Positions 35,817 to 44,238 of a stretch of DNA of 64,000 nt are shown here, piece after piece. The stretch is from assembly GCA_004193285.1 (NCBI GenBank), contig SECP01000046.1, positions 1 to 64,000 on the forward strand, written 5' to 3'. Under the pieces are notes generated by a model. The model made no database searches and had not been told where the DNA came from. It saw nothing but the letters and a program-made list of their open reading frames with translations. Origin of the DNA: Myxococcales bacterium. GTDB taxonomy: Bacteria; Myxococcota_A; Polyangia; Polyangiales; Polyangiaceae. Each line of letters starts with the position of its first letter. Positions within the stretch are counted from its first letter, which is position 1. Made by a program: the position numbers and the translations under genes.

Positions 35817-35935
35817 GCGGAGACGAGAAGAGGCGGAGACGAGAAGAGGCGGAGACGAGAAGAGGCGGAGACGAGAAGAGGCGGAGACGAGAAGAGGCGG
35901 AGACGAGAAGAGGCGGAGACGAGAAGAGGCGGGAC
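35817..35935 (+). repeat. 16-base perfect tandem array (GGCGGAGACGAGAAGA x7)
   Basis: Seven identical head-to-tail copies of GGCGGAGACGAGAAGA from 35817 to 35928, then a broken eighth. The perfect identity suggests recent expansion by slippage. The following 330 bases to the receiver-PATAN start hold no clear gene and should contain the promoter of the chemosensory operon. Confidence 0.92.
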
Positions 35936-36268
35936 GTCGACTGAGCGGTGAGCGCGACTCCACCGAGAGCGGTCGGAGGAGCGCCGAGGTTCCACCCATG
36001 AGGACGCGGCGGTGGTCGCGCTTGCGCGGCGAGCGTGCGGCGGAAGCGGGCGTGGGCCCTGGCGCACCCCATGCCGCGCCGTGGGTTGGCAAGAGGGATG
36101 AATTTTTTGGCGACGCTCGTTCTGCGGTCGCAAAGAGGCGGCGGTTTCGGAGGTTCTTTCGGGGCGTCGGCGAGGTGGAGGTGTTTTGTGAGAGGAAAGG
36201 TGTTTTTGCGGGCTCGGCGGCCTTGACCTTGCGGCCGCGGCAATTGCACGATTCAAGGCCCGGCCGAG

Positions 36269-37672
36269 ATGAGCGCACGAATCCTGGTGGTCGACGACAG
36301 CCCCACGATCCGCAAGGTCGTGTGCTCGATTTTGGAGGCCAGCGCGTTTTTCGCGGTGCCGGCGCAAGATGGGCAAGAGGCGCTGGAGCTGCTGGGTCAC
36401 GAAAAGGTGGACCTGGTGCTGCTGGATTTCGTGATGCCGCGCATGAACGGCTACCAGTTCTGTCGCGAGCTCCGGGCCAAGGAGGAGCTGAAGAATCTGC
36501 CCGTGGTCTTGATGAGCGCCAAGGGCGACAAGATTCGCGGACAGTTCGTGCAGCAGACGGGCGCGATCGACGCCATCACCAAGCCGTTCGACGCTCGTGG
36601 CCTGGTGGCGGTGGTGGAAGGCGCGCTCAAGAAGCATGGCGAGGGCCGCGGCCGCCCGGTACCGGACGCCGAGTCCATGCCGTTCGAGGAGACCGAGTCG
36701 GGCTCGATGGAGAGCCTGCGCCCGAGCCGCACGAGCTTCAGCGAAGATCCTGGTCTTCGCAGATCGCAAGCGGCGGATGAGTTCGGCTCGGCGCTGTCGC
36801 GGCTGATCACGCCGGAGCTGCTGAAGGCTCCCGAGCTGGCGGACGTGGCGGACGCAGTGGGAGACGCGGTGAAGCGCGCCATCACGCCGGAGAGCATGGG
36901 CGCGATGGGGACGCTCCTGCGCGCGCTGAGCTTCGGCGACAAAACGCGTGAGGTTCTCGCGGGGGACATCTCGGTGGTGTCGATCGCGGAGATTTTGCAG
37001 CTGCTGGATTTGCAGCGGCAGTCCGGCGCGCTGAGCGTGTTCACCAAGCAGAGCGAGGTGACGCTCTACGTTCAAAAGGGCCGCGTGGATTTCGCGAGCT
37101 CGCGGGGCATGCGCGGCGAGTTCTTGCTCGGTCGCTACCTGGTGGAGATCGGCGCCGTGACCCGCGAAGAGCTGACGAATGTGCTGGAGCACCGCTCCGG
37201 CAACAAGCGGCTCCTTGGGGAGCTACTCGTGCAGCTCGGCATGGTCACGGAGGACCAGGTGAAGCGCGCGCTCACGCGTCAAACCTCGGAGCTCTTGTAC
37301 GAGGTCGTGCGCTGGGGCGTGGGTCGCTTCGCATTCACCGTGCACGCCGAGAACCCGGCCGCCTCCAAGGCGGCGCTCGGCATGGAGACGGGCGCGCTCG
37401 TGATGGAAGGCTTCCGCCGGGTGGACGAGTGGCGCTTGATCGAGGGCAGCTTCGATTTCGACGAGGTGCTCTATCAAGACACCGTCGCCATCGAGCGGCT
37501 CGGCGAGGAGGCGAACTTGACGCGCCAAGAGCGCCACGTGCTCGAGGCGATCGACGGCGAGCGCACCATTCGCGAGATCGTGGACGCGATGAACATCAGC
37601 TCGTTCGAGCTGTGTAAGATTTTGTACCAATTTTTGAACTCGCGGTTGGTCCGGCCCAAAGCCGCAGTGTGA
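36269..37672 (+). CDS. Receiver-PATAN (DUF4388) response regulator
   Basis: 467 aa. Residues 1-125 are an intact receiver: DDS pocket at about 9-11, phospho-site Asp in LVLLDFVMPRMNGYQF, and KPF at about 110. A Ser/Glu-rich linker follows, then from about residue 225 a DUF4388/PATAN domain (AEILQLLDLQRQSGALSVF, VTLYVQKGRVDFASS, LGRYLVEIGAVTREELT, LLGELLVQLGMVTEDQVKRAL). PATAN proteins are known as output modules in gliding/twitching and other chemosensory systems. It is the first gene of the chemosensory operon and the likely phospho-target of the CheA four genes on. The start is the ATG at 36269, after the repeat mosaic. Confidence 0.9.
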   Translation: MSARILVVDDSPTIRKVVCSILEASAFFAVPAQDGQEALELLGHEKVDLVLLDFVMPRMNGYQFCRELRAKEELKNLPVVLMSAKGDKIRGQFVQQTGAIDAITKPFDARGLVAVVEGALKKHGEGRGRPVPDAESMPFEETESGSMESLRPSRTSFSEDPGLRRSQAADEFGSALSRLITPELLKAPELADVADAVGDAVKRAITPESMGAMGTLLRALSFGDKTREVLAGDISVVSIAEILQLLDLQRQSGALSVFTKQSEVTLYVQKGRVDFASSRGMRGEFLLGRYLVEIGAVTREELTNVLEHRSGNKRLLGELLVQLGMVTEDQVKRALTRQTSELLYEVVRWGVGRFAFTVHAENPAASKAALGMETGALVMEGFRRVDEWRLIEGSFDFDEVLYQDTVAIERLGEEANLTRQERHVLEAIDGERTIREIVDAMNISSFELCKILYQFLNSRLVRPKAAV

Positions 37673-37681
37673 GCGGCCGCC

Positions 37682-38077
37682 ATGGTGACGCAGAGCCCCG
37701 CCCTTCCGCTCCATCGCGCGGGGGTCGTGGTGCGCTTGAACGGTGAGCTCCGGTTCCTCTCGGCGCAGTCCGTGCGGCGGTTCGTGCCGCTGCCGGTATT
37801 GTCGGACGTGGCCGGAACGGGGCTCACGATGGCGCTGGTAGACGGCCAAGTACTGCCCATCATCGCGGTCGGTCCCCGCGGCTCCGCGCTCACGGTGTGC
37901 GAAGTCGGCGCGGAGCTGGTCGGGCTCATCGGTGCGGACCCGGAGGCGGTCGGCTTCTTCGAGGCCGATGGCAGCGGGGCGATGTTCCATGGGCAGCGCG
38001 CGGCGGCGCTGGACGTCGCAGAGCTGGTGCGCGCGTCCGTGCGGCGGGGCGGCTTCGAGCACGAGGGGGAAGCATGA
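37682..38077 (+). CDS. CheW-like adaptor
   Basis: 131 aa, nine bases after the receiver-PATAN gene. The sequence (GVVVRLNGELRFLSAQSVRRF, LPVLSDVAGTGLTMALVDGQVLPIIAVG) follows the strand order of CheW SH3-like subdomains, including the V-L-P-x-x-x-V-G turn. It is short and divergent, so the call relies partly on its neighbours. CheW links chemoreceptors to CheA in the signalling array. The next gene starts within its last codons (ATGA). Confidence 0.72.
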   Translation: MVTQSPALPLHRAGVVVRLNGELRFLSAQSVRRFVPLPVLSDVAGTGLTMALVDGQVLPIIAVGPRGSALTVCEVGAELVGLIGADPEAVGFFEADGSGAMFHGQRAAALDVAELVRASVRRGGFEHEGEA

Positions 38078-38763
38078 GCGAGATCTCCGCGGAAGAGCGG
38101 CAGCGGCTGGCAGAGAGCTTGGCGGAAGCGATGAGAGCCTCCGGCGAGGCCGAGCAAGCGAGCGGCCTCGCGCAGGCCCAAGCCGCGCGCCAGGCCGCAG
38201 AAATCGAGGGGCTGCTGGAAGGAGGCGAGCGGCTCGCTCTACGCGGCCGCGACCTGCGCGCAAGCGTGCAAGAGCTGCGCGATACGCTCGAGCGGGGCCG
38301 CCTCTCCACGTTGAACGCGGCTCTGGAGGGAGCGCGCCTCGGCGAGGTGGCGGGCAAGGCGCTGCTCGCCATGACCGAAGAGGTGCGGAGCGCGCTCGGC
38401 CGCAGTGCGGACGTGCTCGACGAGCACGCCACCCGCGTCGCGGAGCTGGAGCGCGAACGAGAACGGCTGCTGCTAGCGCTCGGGCCCCTCGCCGACGCAG
38501 CGCGCGCGGTCTCGAGCGAGGTGGCTCGCGCCGCGGAGCGCAGCCGCGCGCAGCGGGACGCTCTGGCCGGGCTCGGCCTCACGCTGCGGCAGGAGCTGGG
38601 GGTCGATCCGGAGCTGGGCGGGCTCCTTTCACGCGCCTCGCGTGAGGCGCAAGGGTTGATGGAAACGCTCGCGGCGCTGGAAGCTCGCGGCGCCGCGGCG
38701 GAGGCCCAGGTCCTGCGCGACCAAGTGGCCGCGCTTACGAAAGCGCGCGCGGAAGAGCCGTGA
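38074..38763 (+). CDS. Soluble chemoreceptor-like (MCP signalling domain) protein
   Basis: 229 aa, wholly helical with no signal peptide or membrane helix. The centre carries the MCP hairpin tip in reduced form: GRLSTLNAALEGARLGEVAGKALLAMTEEVRSALGRS, matching the family pattern L-N-A-A-I-E-A-A-R-A-G-E and the V-x-x-E-V-R-x-L-A-x-R-S that follows. Long coiled-coil arms lie on both sides. It lacks a ligand domain, so it may sense internal cues or be driven by a partner. The stop overlaps the next gene's GTG start by a few bases. Confidence 0.82.
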   Translation: MSEISAEERQRLAESLAEAMRASGEAEQASGLAQAQAARQAAEIEGLLEGGERLALRGRDLRASVQELRDTLERGRLSTLNAALEGARLGEVAGKALLAMTEEVRSALGRSADVLDEHATRVAELERERERLLLALGPLADAARAVSSEVARAAERSRAQRDALAGLGLTLRQELGVDPELGGLLSRASREAQGLMETLAALEARGAAAEAQVLRDQVAALTKARAEEP

Positions 38764-40766
38764 GCCGGCGCGAGCTCGACCCTCTGCTCGCAGGCGAGAT
38801 CGAGAAGCGCCTGCCCGCGCTGCGCGAGGGCGGCGAGCTGACCACCATGCGCGCGGCCCTCCACTCGCTCAAAGGCTCCCTCGCGATGGCCGGATATCCC
38901 GATCTCTCGCTCGTGGTGGGCCAGCTCGGAGTCCGCATCCGCGAAGGGGATGCCTCCGCGATCCCGGCCGTGCGCGAGCTGCTGAGCGAGGCGGTAGCTC
39001 GAATCGAGCGCGGCGAGCCGGCGGCATCCACGCGTTTTCCGGAGCCGCCCGTCGGTCTCGCGCCTTCGCGCGTGGAGCCGCGCTACCGCGCCGAGTACCA
39101 CGTGACCATGCGCGACCGGCTCGGTGAGCTGGACGCGGTGCTGAGCTCAACCCAAAGCGGTCGAGACGGGCTGGACGCTGCCAAGCGCAGCGTGCACGCG
39201 ATGAAAGGTGCCGCGGCTTCGGTTGGCGACGACGTGACGGCCTGGTACTGCCACGGCCTGGAGTCGCGGCTGCGTAGCGTCGGGCAGGGGGAGGCGAGCG
39301 CCGCGGCGGCGATCGTGGAGCTAGCGCGGCATCGCGCCATCATCGCGCTCCTCATCGAAGATCCGGCGCGCGGCATCGCGACGCTGCGCTTGCTGTCGGG
39401 CGAGGCGGCGCCGCCGGGCAGGTCGGACGCGCCTCGCCGAACTACGCGCAACAAGAGCCAGCCGCCGAGCCGCCCGCCCGCGGAAAATACCGAAGAAAGC
39501 GGGCAGCTGCGCATCGGCACGGCGGAGGTGGACCGCTTCTTCGAGCGCATCGAGCACGTGAGCATGGTCGGCCACGAGCTGACCCGCGGCGCGGAGATGG
39601 CGCGCCAAACCTCGACGCGGCTGCGCGCCGCGCAGGCCTCCCTGCACGAGGCGTTGCGCCTCCTCGAGCCTGCGCGCTCGGTCGGAAACAGCGGGCTCGC
39701 TTTGTCGCGCATCGAAGCGGCCACGGCCACGCTGCGCGCGAACGCGACCAACGCGGAGCGCAGCGCGGCCGCCTTCCGGCGCAGCTCGGAGGTGGTGGAG
39801 CGCCGCTCGCGCGAGATGCGCGGCGCCCTGCTCGAGCTCCGGCGCACCACCGTCGGCACCCTATTCGACCGCCTGAGGCGTGCGGTGGTGCGCTTCGCCG
39901 ATCAAGAAGGCAAGCGGGTGCAGGTGCAGGTGGTCGGCGGCGAGCTGCCGATCGATCGGCGGGTGGCAGATCGGCTCCACGACGCGCTGATTCAGCTCGC
40001 CAAAAATGCGGTCAGCCACGGAGTGGAGGCGCCAGAGGGGCGCCGCGCGGCCCACAAACCGGAGGTGGGCACCATTTTGCTCCGCGCGACGCGGCTAGGC
40101 GAGTGGCTGCGCATCGTGGTGGAAGACGACGGTCGAGGAGTGGACACGACGCGGCTGCGGCAGCTGGCGGTAGAGCGCGGCATCATGAGCTTCGATCAAG
40201 CCGAGCGAAGTCAGGAGGGCGAGCTCTTGCTGATCTTGTTCTTGCCGGGGCTCACGACCAGCACGCGCGCGGACTTGCTGCGCGGCCGCGGCTTGGGGCT
40301 GGATTTGGCGGAGGACGCAGTACGGCGCCTCGGCGGCACCATCCATTTGCGGAGCGCTGAAAGCAGCGGGCTCGTTGCGACGCTCGAGGTGCCGAGCGAT
40401 CAGAGCGTGGTGGACGTGCTGTGGCTGCGGGAGAGTGGGGATGACTACGCGCTGCCGGTCGACTTCACCGGCAAGCTGGAGCGCGCGCAGCCCAACTTTT
40501 CCGGTGTTCGGCTGGCGGCGTGCCTCGGGCGCTCGGCGCCGGAGCGCGCGCCCGTGAGCGTGGAGCTGCGCGTGGAAGGCGCGCTTCCCGTGCACATCGG
40601 GGTCGACAGCGCCTCCGCGGTGGAGTCGGTGGCGATCCGCTCGGTTCCTTCGTTGATCGCGCTGAGCGGCCCTTTCTCCGGCGCCGTGCTCAGGCCAGAC
40701 GGGCAGCTCAAGCTGGCGCTGGACGTACCGCTGCTGGCGGCGCGCGCCTGGGCAATGACGCGATGA
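38760..40766 (+). CDS. CheA-type kinase with two HPt domains
   Basis: 668 aa from GTG 38760. Order: HPt1 with phospho-site His35 (LHSLKGSLAMAG), HPt2 with His146 (VHAMKGAAASVG), a Pro-rich linker, a long helical dimerisation region (about 240-380), the ATPase with N-box LIQLAKNAVSHGVE, G1 DDGRGVD and G2 GRGLGLDL all intact, and a CheW-like regulatory end (DVLWLRESGDDYALPVDF). Two HPt modules in tandem are uncommon for CheA. No separate CheY, CheR or CheB lies in the operon, so the receiver-PATAN is the likely phospho-acceptor. The stop overlaps the following rimI-like gene by ATGA. Confidence 0.93.
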   Translation: MSRRELDPLLAGEIEKRLPALREGGELTTMRAALHSLKGSLAMAGYPDLSLVVGQLGVRIREGDASAIPAVRELLSEAVARIERGEPAASTRFPEPPVGLAPSRVEPRYRAEYHVTMRDRLGELDAVLSSTQSGRDGLDAAKRSVHAMKGAAASVGDDVTAWYCHGLESRLRSVGQGEASAAAAIVELARHRAIIALLIEDPARGIATLRLLSGEAAPPGRSDAPRRTTRNKSQPPSRPPAENTEESGQLRIGTAEVDRFFERIEHVSMVGHELTRGAEMARQTSTRLRAAQASLHEALRLLEPARSVGNSGLALSRIEAATATLRANATNAERSAAAFRRSSEVVERRSREMRGALLELRRTTVGTLFDRLRRAVVRFADQEGKRVQVQVVGGELPIDRRVADRLHDALIQLAKNAVSHGVEAPEGRRAAHKPEVGTILLRATRLGEWLRIVVEDDGRGVDTTRLRQLAVERGIMSFDQAERSQEGELLLILFLPGLTTSTRADLLRGRGLGLDLAEDAVRRLGGTIHLRSAESSGLVATLEVPSDQSVVDVLWLRESGDDYALPVDFTGKLERAQPNFSGVRLAACLGRSAPERAPVSVELRVEGALPVHIGVDSASAVESVAIRSVPSLIALSGPFSGAVLRPDGQLKLALDVPLLAARAWAMTR

Positions 40767-41179
40767 CCAAGATTTCACCCGCATCTTCGGACGATTTGCC
40801 GGCGCTCGTCGCCATCGCGGCGGAGTGCGGCCTCGAGGTGGACTTCACCGCAGAGCTTTCGCGGTCCTACGCGCGCCTGCTCGTCGCGCGCGAAGCCGGC
40901 GTCGTGAACGGCTTCTTGCTGGCCTGGCGCGCAGCGGATGAGCTGCACCTCACGGATCTGGGCGTGACCGCGGCCCGGCGTCGTCACGGGCTCGCACGCG
41001 CGCTGGTCACGGAGCTGTTCCGGGAAGACTCGCGCGTGATCTTCTTGGAGGTGCGAGAGAGCAACGCCCCGGCGCTCGCGCTTTACGGCGCGCTCGGCTT
41101 CACCGAGCTGGACCGCCGCGCGCGCTACTACTCGGACACCGGCGAAGACGCCGTGGTGATGCAGCGGCTCCTGCGCTAG
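40763..41179 (+). CDS. GNAT acetyltransferase, RimI-like
   Basis: 138 aa from ATG 40763, overlapping the CheA stop (ATGA), so it is translated from the chemosensory message. GNAT motifs: LHLTDLGVTAARRRHGLARALV (acetyl-CoA binding, R-x-x-G-x-A) and the end NAPALALYGALGFTELDRRARYY. This length and the Y-x-x-x-G-F pattern fit RimI, which acetylates the N-terminus of ribosomal protein S18. Its position behind CheA is probably a genome-layout accident, but the tight overlap means regulation is shared. Confidence 0.8.
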   Translation: MTKISPASSDDLPALVAIAAECGLEVDFTAELSRSYARLLVAREAGVVNGFLLAWRAADELHLTDLGVTAARRRHGLARALVTELFREDSRVIFLEVRESNAPALALYGALGFTELDRRARYYSDTGEDAVVMQRLLR

Positions 41180-41189
41180 CTTGGCGCGG

Positions 41190-42431
41190 ATGTCGCGGCT
41201 TCGCTTCGCCTGGGCGCTGCTCCTCGTCGTTGCCTGCGAGCAGCGCAAGAGCGAGGTGCTGAGCGTCGCCAGCGCGAGCGAGCCGAGCCCCAACGCCAGC
41301 GTCTTACCCGCGCCACTGGCGGCCGCGCCCCCCAAACCCGCTGCCAAGACCGACCCGCACCCGCTGCCAGATCCGTCGGACGCAGGCGCCCCGGAGCCGC
41401 CCCGCGCGCTGCGCGATGACGACGTCATGCCCCCCGAAACGGAGCTGCGCCCTGCGCCCGGGCTCTCCCTCGAAGCGCGGCTCCGTTGGCTGGAGCCGGC
41501 CCCGCCGCGCTCGCCGGAGGCGAACAACGAAGCGCTCGGTCGCGCTCGCGACAAGACGGCGTTCGAGGCGCGCATCGATGCGTCGTCGCTCGGCCGGCTG
41601 CGCTTCGTGCTCGCGTCGCGTGCCTTCCCGTTCCCGGTCGGCACGGAGCTGCGCGCGCGCGAGGATCGCTACGGCCACGCGTTGGTGTGGCCCGGCGCGG
41701 GCGCGTACACCCCGCTCCCACCGGGAACGCTGCGCGCGGTACTCTCGGAAGCACGAGTGGACGCGAGCCCGCTTTCGGAGCCGAGCGTGCTCCTCGGCGG
41801 GGCCGGCAACCTGCTCGGCGTAGCGACCCAGAAGCTGCGGCTGGAGACGAGCTTGGGCAAGCTGGAGCTGGAGCAAGCCGCGCTGCCCGTCGCCGGCTCG
41901 TCCGGCGCCCTGTTTTGCCGATTGCTCCTGGAGCTGCTCTCGATTGCGCCGGAGTCTGCCGCCTGCCGACCGGAGCATGTGCCGCTGCGCGCCGAGTACA
42001 CGTGGCCCTCCGGGGCGCGCTTCGAGGTGGAGGTCACCAAGTTGACCAGGCGTCCAGAGCTTGCGACCGAGAGTCTCGCCACCCCTCCTGCCGCGGCCAC
42101 GCTCCGCCGGGGGGAGCTCCCCAGCGTCCCTTTCGTCGTCTTGGTAGAGGAGCGCGAGCTGGCCGACCTCCACGCGCGCGCGCTGCCGCCTCCGAGCAAG
42201 CCCGATCCGAACGCGCCGAAGCTCGGCCTCGTTTTTCAAAACCGCGGCGACGTGCCCCGCTACCTGCTGGTGGACGGCGTGCCGGTCGTTTGGCTGCGCG
42301 CGGACGCGGAGTGGCTGGTCGCGGGCTTGAAGCAAGGCCGCTACAACGTGCAAACGAGGGATTTTTTCGGGGCCGAGGCCTCGCCGCTGCGGCTCCTAGA
42401 GCTGCCCGCGCGCTACCAAGTCGGGGATTAG
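41190..42431 (+). CDS. Lipoprotein with Pro-rich linker
   Basis: 413 aa from ATG 41190 (a TTG nine bases earlier is possible). Signal peptide with lipobox LVVAC, then an Ala/Pro linker, then about 340 residues of mixed beta content (LRFVLASRAFPFPVGTELRA, ALVWPGAGAYTPLPPGTLRAVL, PSVPFVVLVEERELADLHARAL, LVFQNRGDVPRYLLVDGVP). The last portion resembles a PEGA-like or beta-sandwich domain (RYNVQTRDFFGAEASP), but I cannot assign a family. It ends 6 bases before a convergent gene. Confidence 0.65.
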   Translation: MSRLRFAWALLLVVACEQRKSEVLSVASASEPSPNASVLPAPLAAAPPKPAAKTDPHPLPDPSDAGAPEPPRALRDDDVMPPETELRPAPGLSLEARLRWLEPAPPRSPEANNEALGRARDKTAFEARIDASSLGRLRFVLASRAFPFPVGTELRAREDRYGHALVWPGAGAYTPLPPGTLRAVLSEARVDASPLSEPSVLLGGAGNLLGVATQKLRLETSLGKLELEQAALPVAGSSGALFCRLLLELLSIAPESAACRPEHVPLRAEYTWPSGARFEVEVTKLTRRPELATESLATPPAAATLRRGELPSVPFVVLVEERELADLHARALPPPSKPDPNAPKLGLVFQNRGDVPRYLLVDGVPVVWLRADAEWLVAGLKQGRYNVQTRDFFGAEASPLRLLELPARYQVGD

Positions 42432-42437
42432 CCGGCG

Positions 42438-43019
42438 CTAGTTCAGGTAGCGGAGCTCGGCTTGGTAATCCTCGGGGGTGTACTCCGTCTCCGAGTACCC
42501 CTGCTCATCGAGCCGCGCTCGTAGCGCCTCCACCGTAATTTCGATGACCTCGAGGCGAGTGGTCAGCAAAAAGAACTGATCCTCCGGCACCTCCGGCACC
42601 GTCGCCAAACGGGCCGCAATGTACCCGTGGTCCTCGGGCGCGAGCCGCAGGTTCGAGCGCGGCCCGCCGTGCTCCGTGCTGGCGAACAGGGCGTCGTAGG
42701 CCACGCCGAACGGGTTGATGGCCACGAACGCGACGCTCGAGCACACCTGGTAGTCGTGCAAGCTGGCGGAGGGAGCGCGCCAAAAACCGCGCATTTGCCG
42801 GCGGAGGACCTCGCCAAAGTAGGCGCCTGCGGCATGCGCGGTCAGCTCCGCGAGCTCCGGCTTGGCGCTGAGCTCCTCGCGAGCCTCGCTCAGGTAATGG
42901 TCGAGGAGCGGCAGAGTCTCGGGGGTAAAATCCAGCTCGGTGCCGAGGGAGCGCTTCACGTAGTCCAGGCAGGCGCGAACCAGCTCGCCGATGGGCTCTG
43001 GAGTAGGGTCCTGATGCAT
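42438..43019 (-). CDS. Hypothetical cytosolic protein
   Basis: 193 aa from ATG 43019. It has no signal peptide and is mainly helical with acidic patches (ELVRACLDYVKRSLGTELDF, LPLLDHYLSEAREEL, LEVIEITVEALRARLDEQG). A central segment (SVAFVAINPFGVAYDALFAS, LRLAPEDHGYIAARLATV) suggests a compact alpha/beta fold. I know of similar unnamed proteins in myxobacteria but cannot give a role. The longer upstream frame lies in non-coding DNA. Confidence 0.6.
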   Translation of the reverse strand: MHQDPTPEPIGELVRACLDYVKRSLGTELDFTPETLPLLDHYLSEAREELSAKPELAELTAHAAGAYFGEVLRRQMRGFWRAPSASLHDYQVCSSVAFVAINPFGVAYDALFASTEHGGPRSNLRLAPEDHGYIAARLATVPEVPEDQFFLLTTRLEVIEITVEALRARLDEQGYSETEYTPEDYQAELRYLN

Positions 43020-43329
43020 GTCGGCGGCAGCGTAGCAGCGGCCGCCGCCCGCGGCTGCGCCGGCGCCCGCTCTCGGGACAGGGGAACGGAAGCCCCGTGC
43101 CGCCCGCTCGGCCCCGCACCGCCCGTCGGGCCGGCGCCCCGCGGACGCCCAAGAGCGACTTTGGACCAGGCGAGCGACCAGGCGAGCACTGAACGGCCGT
43201 CGCCCCGCCCTCCCCCCGCAAGCCGTCGGCGGCGCCTCGTTGCTTTTCGGGGACAGAGGCTGGTTAGCGTCACCCGGAAGCGTGTTACCCTCAGGTTTCT
43301 CCCCTCGTCCCGGGCACGACTCATCAAGC
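43020..43329 (+). other. Intergenic region, no gene seen
   Basis: About 310 GC-rich bases between the divergent hypothetical gene and the metallophosphoesterase. It should contain both promoters. No ORF, hairpin or repeat stands out. Confidence 0.5.
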
Positions 43330-44067
43330 ATGCGACTCGGCATACTCAGCGACATTCATGCGAACTACGAAGCGCTGAGCGCTGTCGTCGAGGCGTTTAA
43401 AAGCGAAGACATCGATCGCTATTATTGCCTGGGAGATACGGTCGGTTACGGCGGCTCTCCCAACGAGTGTGCGGACGTGGTCCGCAACTTGGTCGAGGCG
43501 ACCATCCTCGGTAACCACGACGCCGCCGTCGCGGGCCGCATGGACTACTCGTATTATTACGAGGCCGCGCGCCACGCGCTGGACCTGCACGCGCAGCTGC
43601 TCTCCTCGGAGAACATGGCGTGGCTCAAGGAGCTGCCCTACCAGATCAAGCTGCCGGACCAGGCCGTGAACCTCTGCCACGGCTCGCCGGTTCGGCTCGA
43701 GGAGTTCGAATACATCTTCGCGCCCGAGCAAGCGCGCGAGTGCTTGCCGATCTTCGACGAGCTGGCGCCGCTCACGCTCATCGGCCATTCGCACCTGTGC
43801 AAGGTGTTCGCGCTCACGAAGAACTCGGTCGAAGAGCTGCCTCCCATCGACTTCGAGCTCCAGCCGGATCGCAAGTACATCGTCAGCGTTGGCTCCGTCG
43901 GCCAACCGCGCGACTACGACAATCGCGCCAGCTACACCCTCTACGACTCGACGAAGAAGCGCTTCGAGTTCAAGCGCGTCGAGTACGACATCGAGACCGC
44001 GGCCGACAAGGTTCTCCGCGCCAAGCTCGAGCGCAACTTCGCGCACCGTCTGTTCATCGGCGTCTGA
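43330..44067 (+). CDS. YfcE/MJ0936-type metallophosphoesterase
   Basis: 245 aa from ATG 43330, where the conserved N-terminus MRLGILSDIHANYEAL begins; the longer frame is non-coding. All five metal-binding motifs are present: DIHAN, GDTVGYGG, GNHDAA, CHGSP and IGHSHLC. The family hydrolyses phosphodiesters or nucleotides with a bimetal (Mn/Fe/Ni) centre in the cytosol; the natural substrate is unknown. The last 60 residues are an added alpha/beta tail (KKRFEFKRVEYDIETAADKV). The structured element at 44085-44230 follows. Confidence 0.9.
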   Translation: MRLGILSDIHANYEALSAVVEAFKSEDIDRYYCLGDTVGYGGSPNECADVVRNLVEATILGNHDAAVAGRMDYSYYYEAARHALDLHAQLLSSENMAWLKELPYQIKLPDQAVNLCHGSPVRLEEFEYIFAPEQARECLPIFDELAPLTLIGHSHLCKVFALTKNSVEELPPIDFELQPDRKYIVSVGSVGQPRDYDNRASYTLYDSTKKRFEFKRVEYDIETAADKVLRAKLERNFAHRLFIGV

Positions 44068-44084
44068 GCGCTCCGCTCGGGCGG

Positions 44085-44230
44085 GGGGCTGCCCATCCGC
44101 CGCTCGCTTGCAGAAGCTTTCGTGGCGTCTTCGGGCCGAGGCGCGTCGCTGCCGGTGAGCTTCGGTCGCCGAGATTGGCCTGGCGACGCCCCAGCAGCTT
44201 CTGCGAGGGGAGCTGCGACTCGGCAGCCCC
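44085..44230. repeat. Palindromic terminator/REP-like element, copies 2 and 3 of the dispersed repeat
   Basis: Two pairs of complementary arms nest here: GGGGCTGCC (44085-44093) with GGCAGCCCC (44222-44230), and GCAGAAGCT (44110-44118) with AGCTTCTGC (44196-44204). The left half shares 24 of 27 bases with 33615-33641. The right half, read on the minus strand, again gives GGGGCTGCCGAG, CGCAGC and CTCGCAGAAGCT. So the 146 bases are two inverted copies of one element placed between convergent genes, probably acting as a bidirectional terminator. Confidence 0.7.
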
Positions 44231-44238
44231 CTCTTACC

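Noticed and set aside
34908..36278. 456-aa minus-strand open frame across the repeat arrays
   Set aside because: Its sequence is Arg/Ser/Leu-rich and simply echoes the 9-, 16- and 25-base repeats, which lack stop codons on both strands. No ribosome site or domain is visible.
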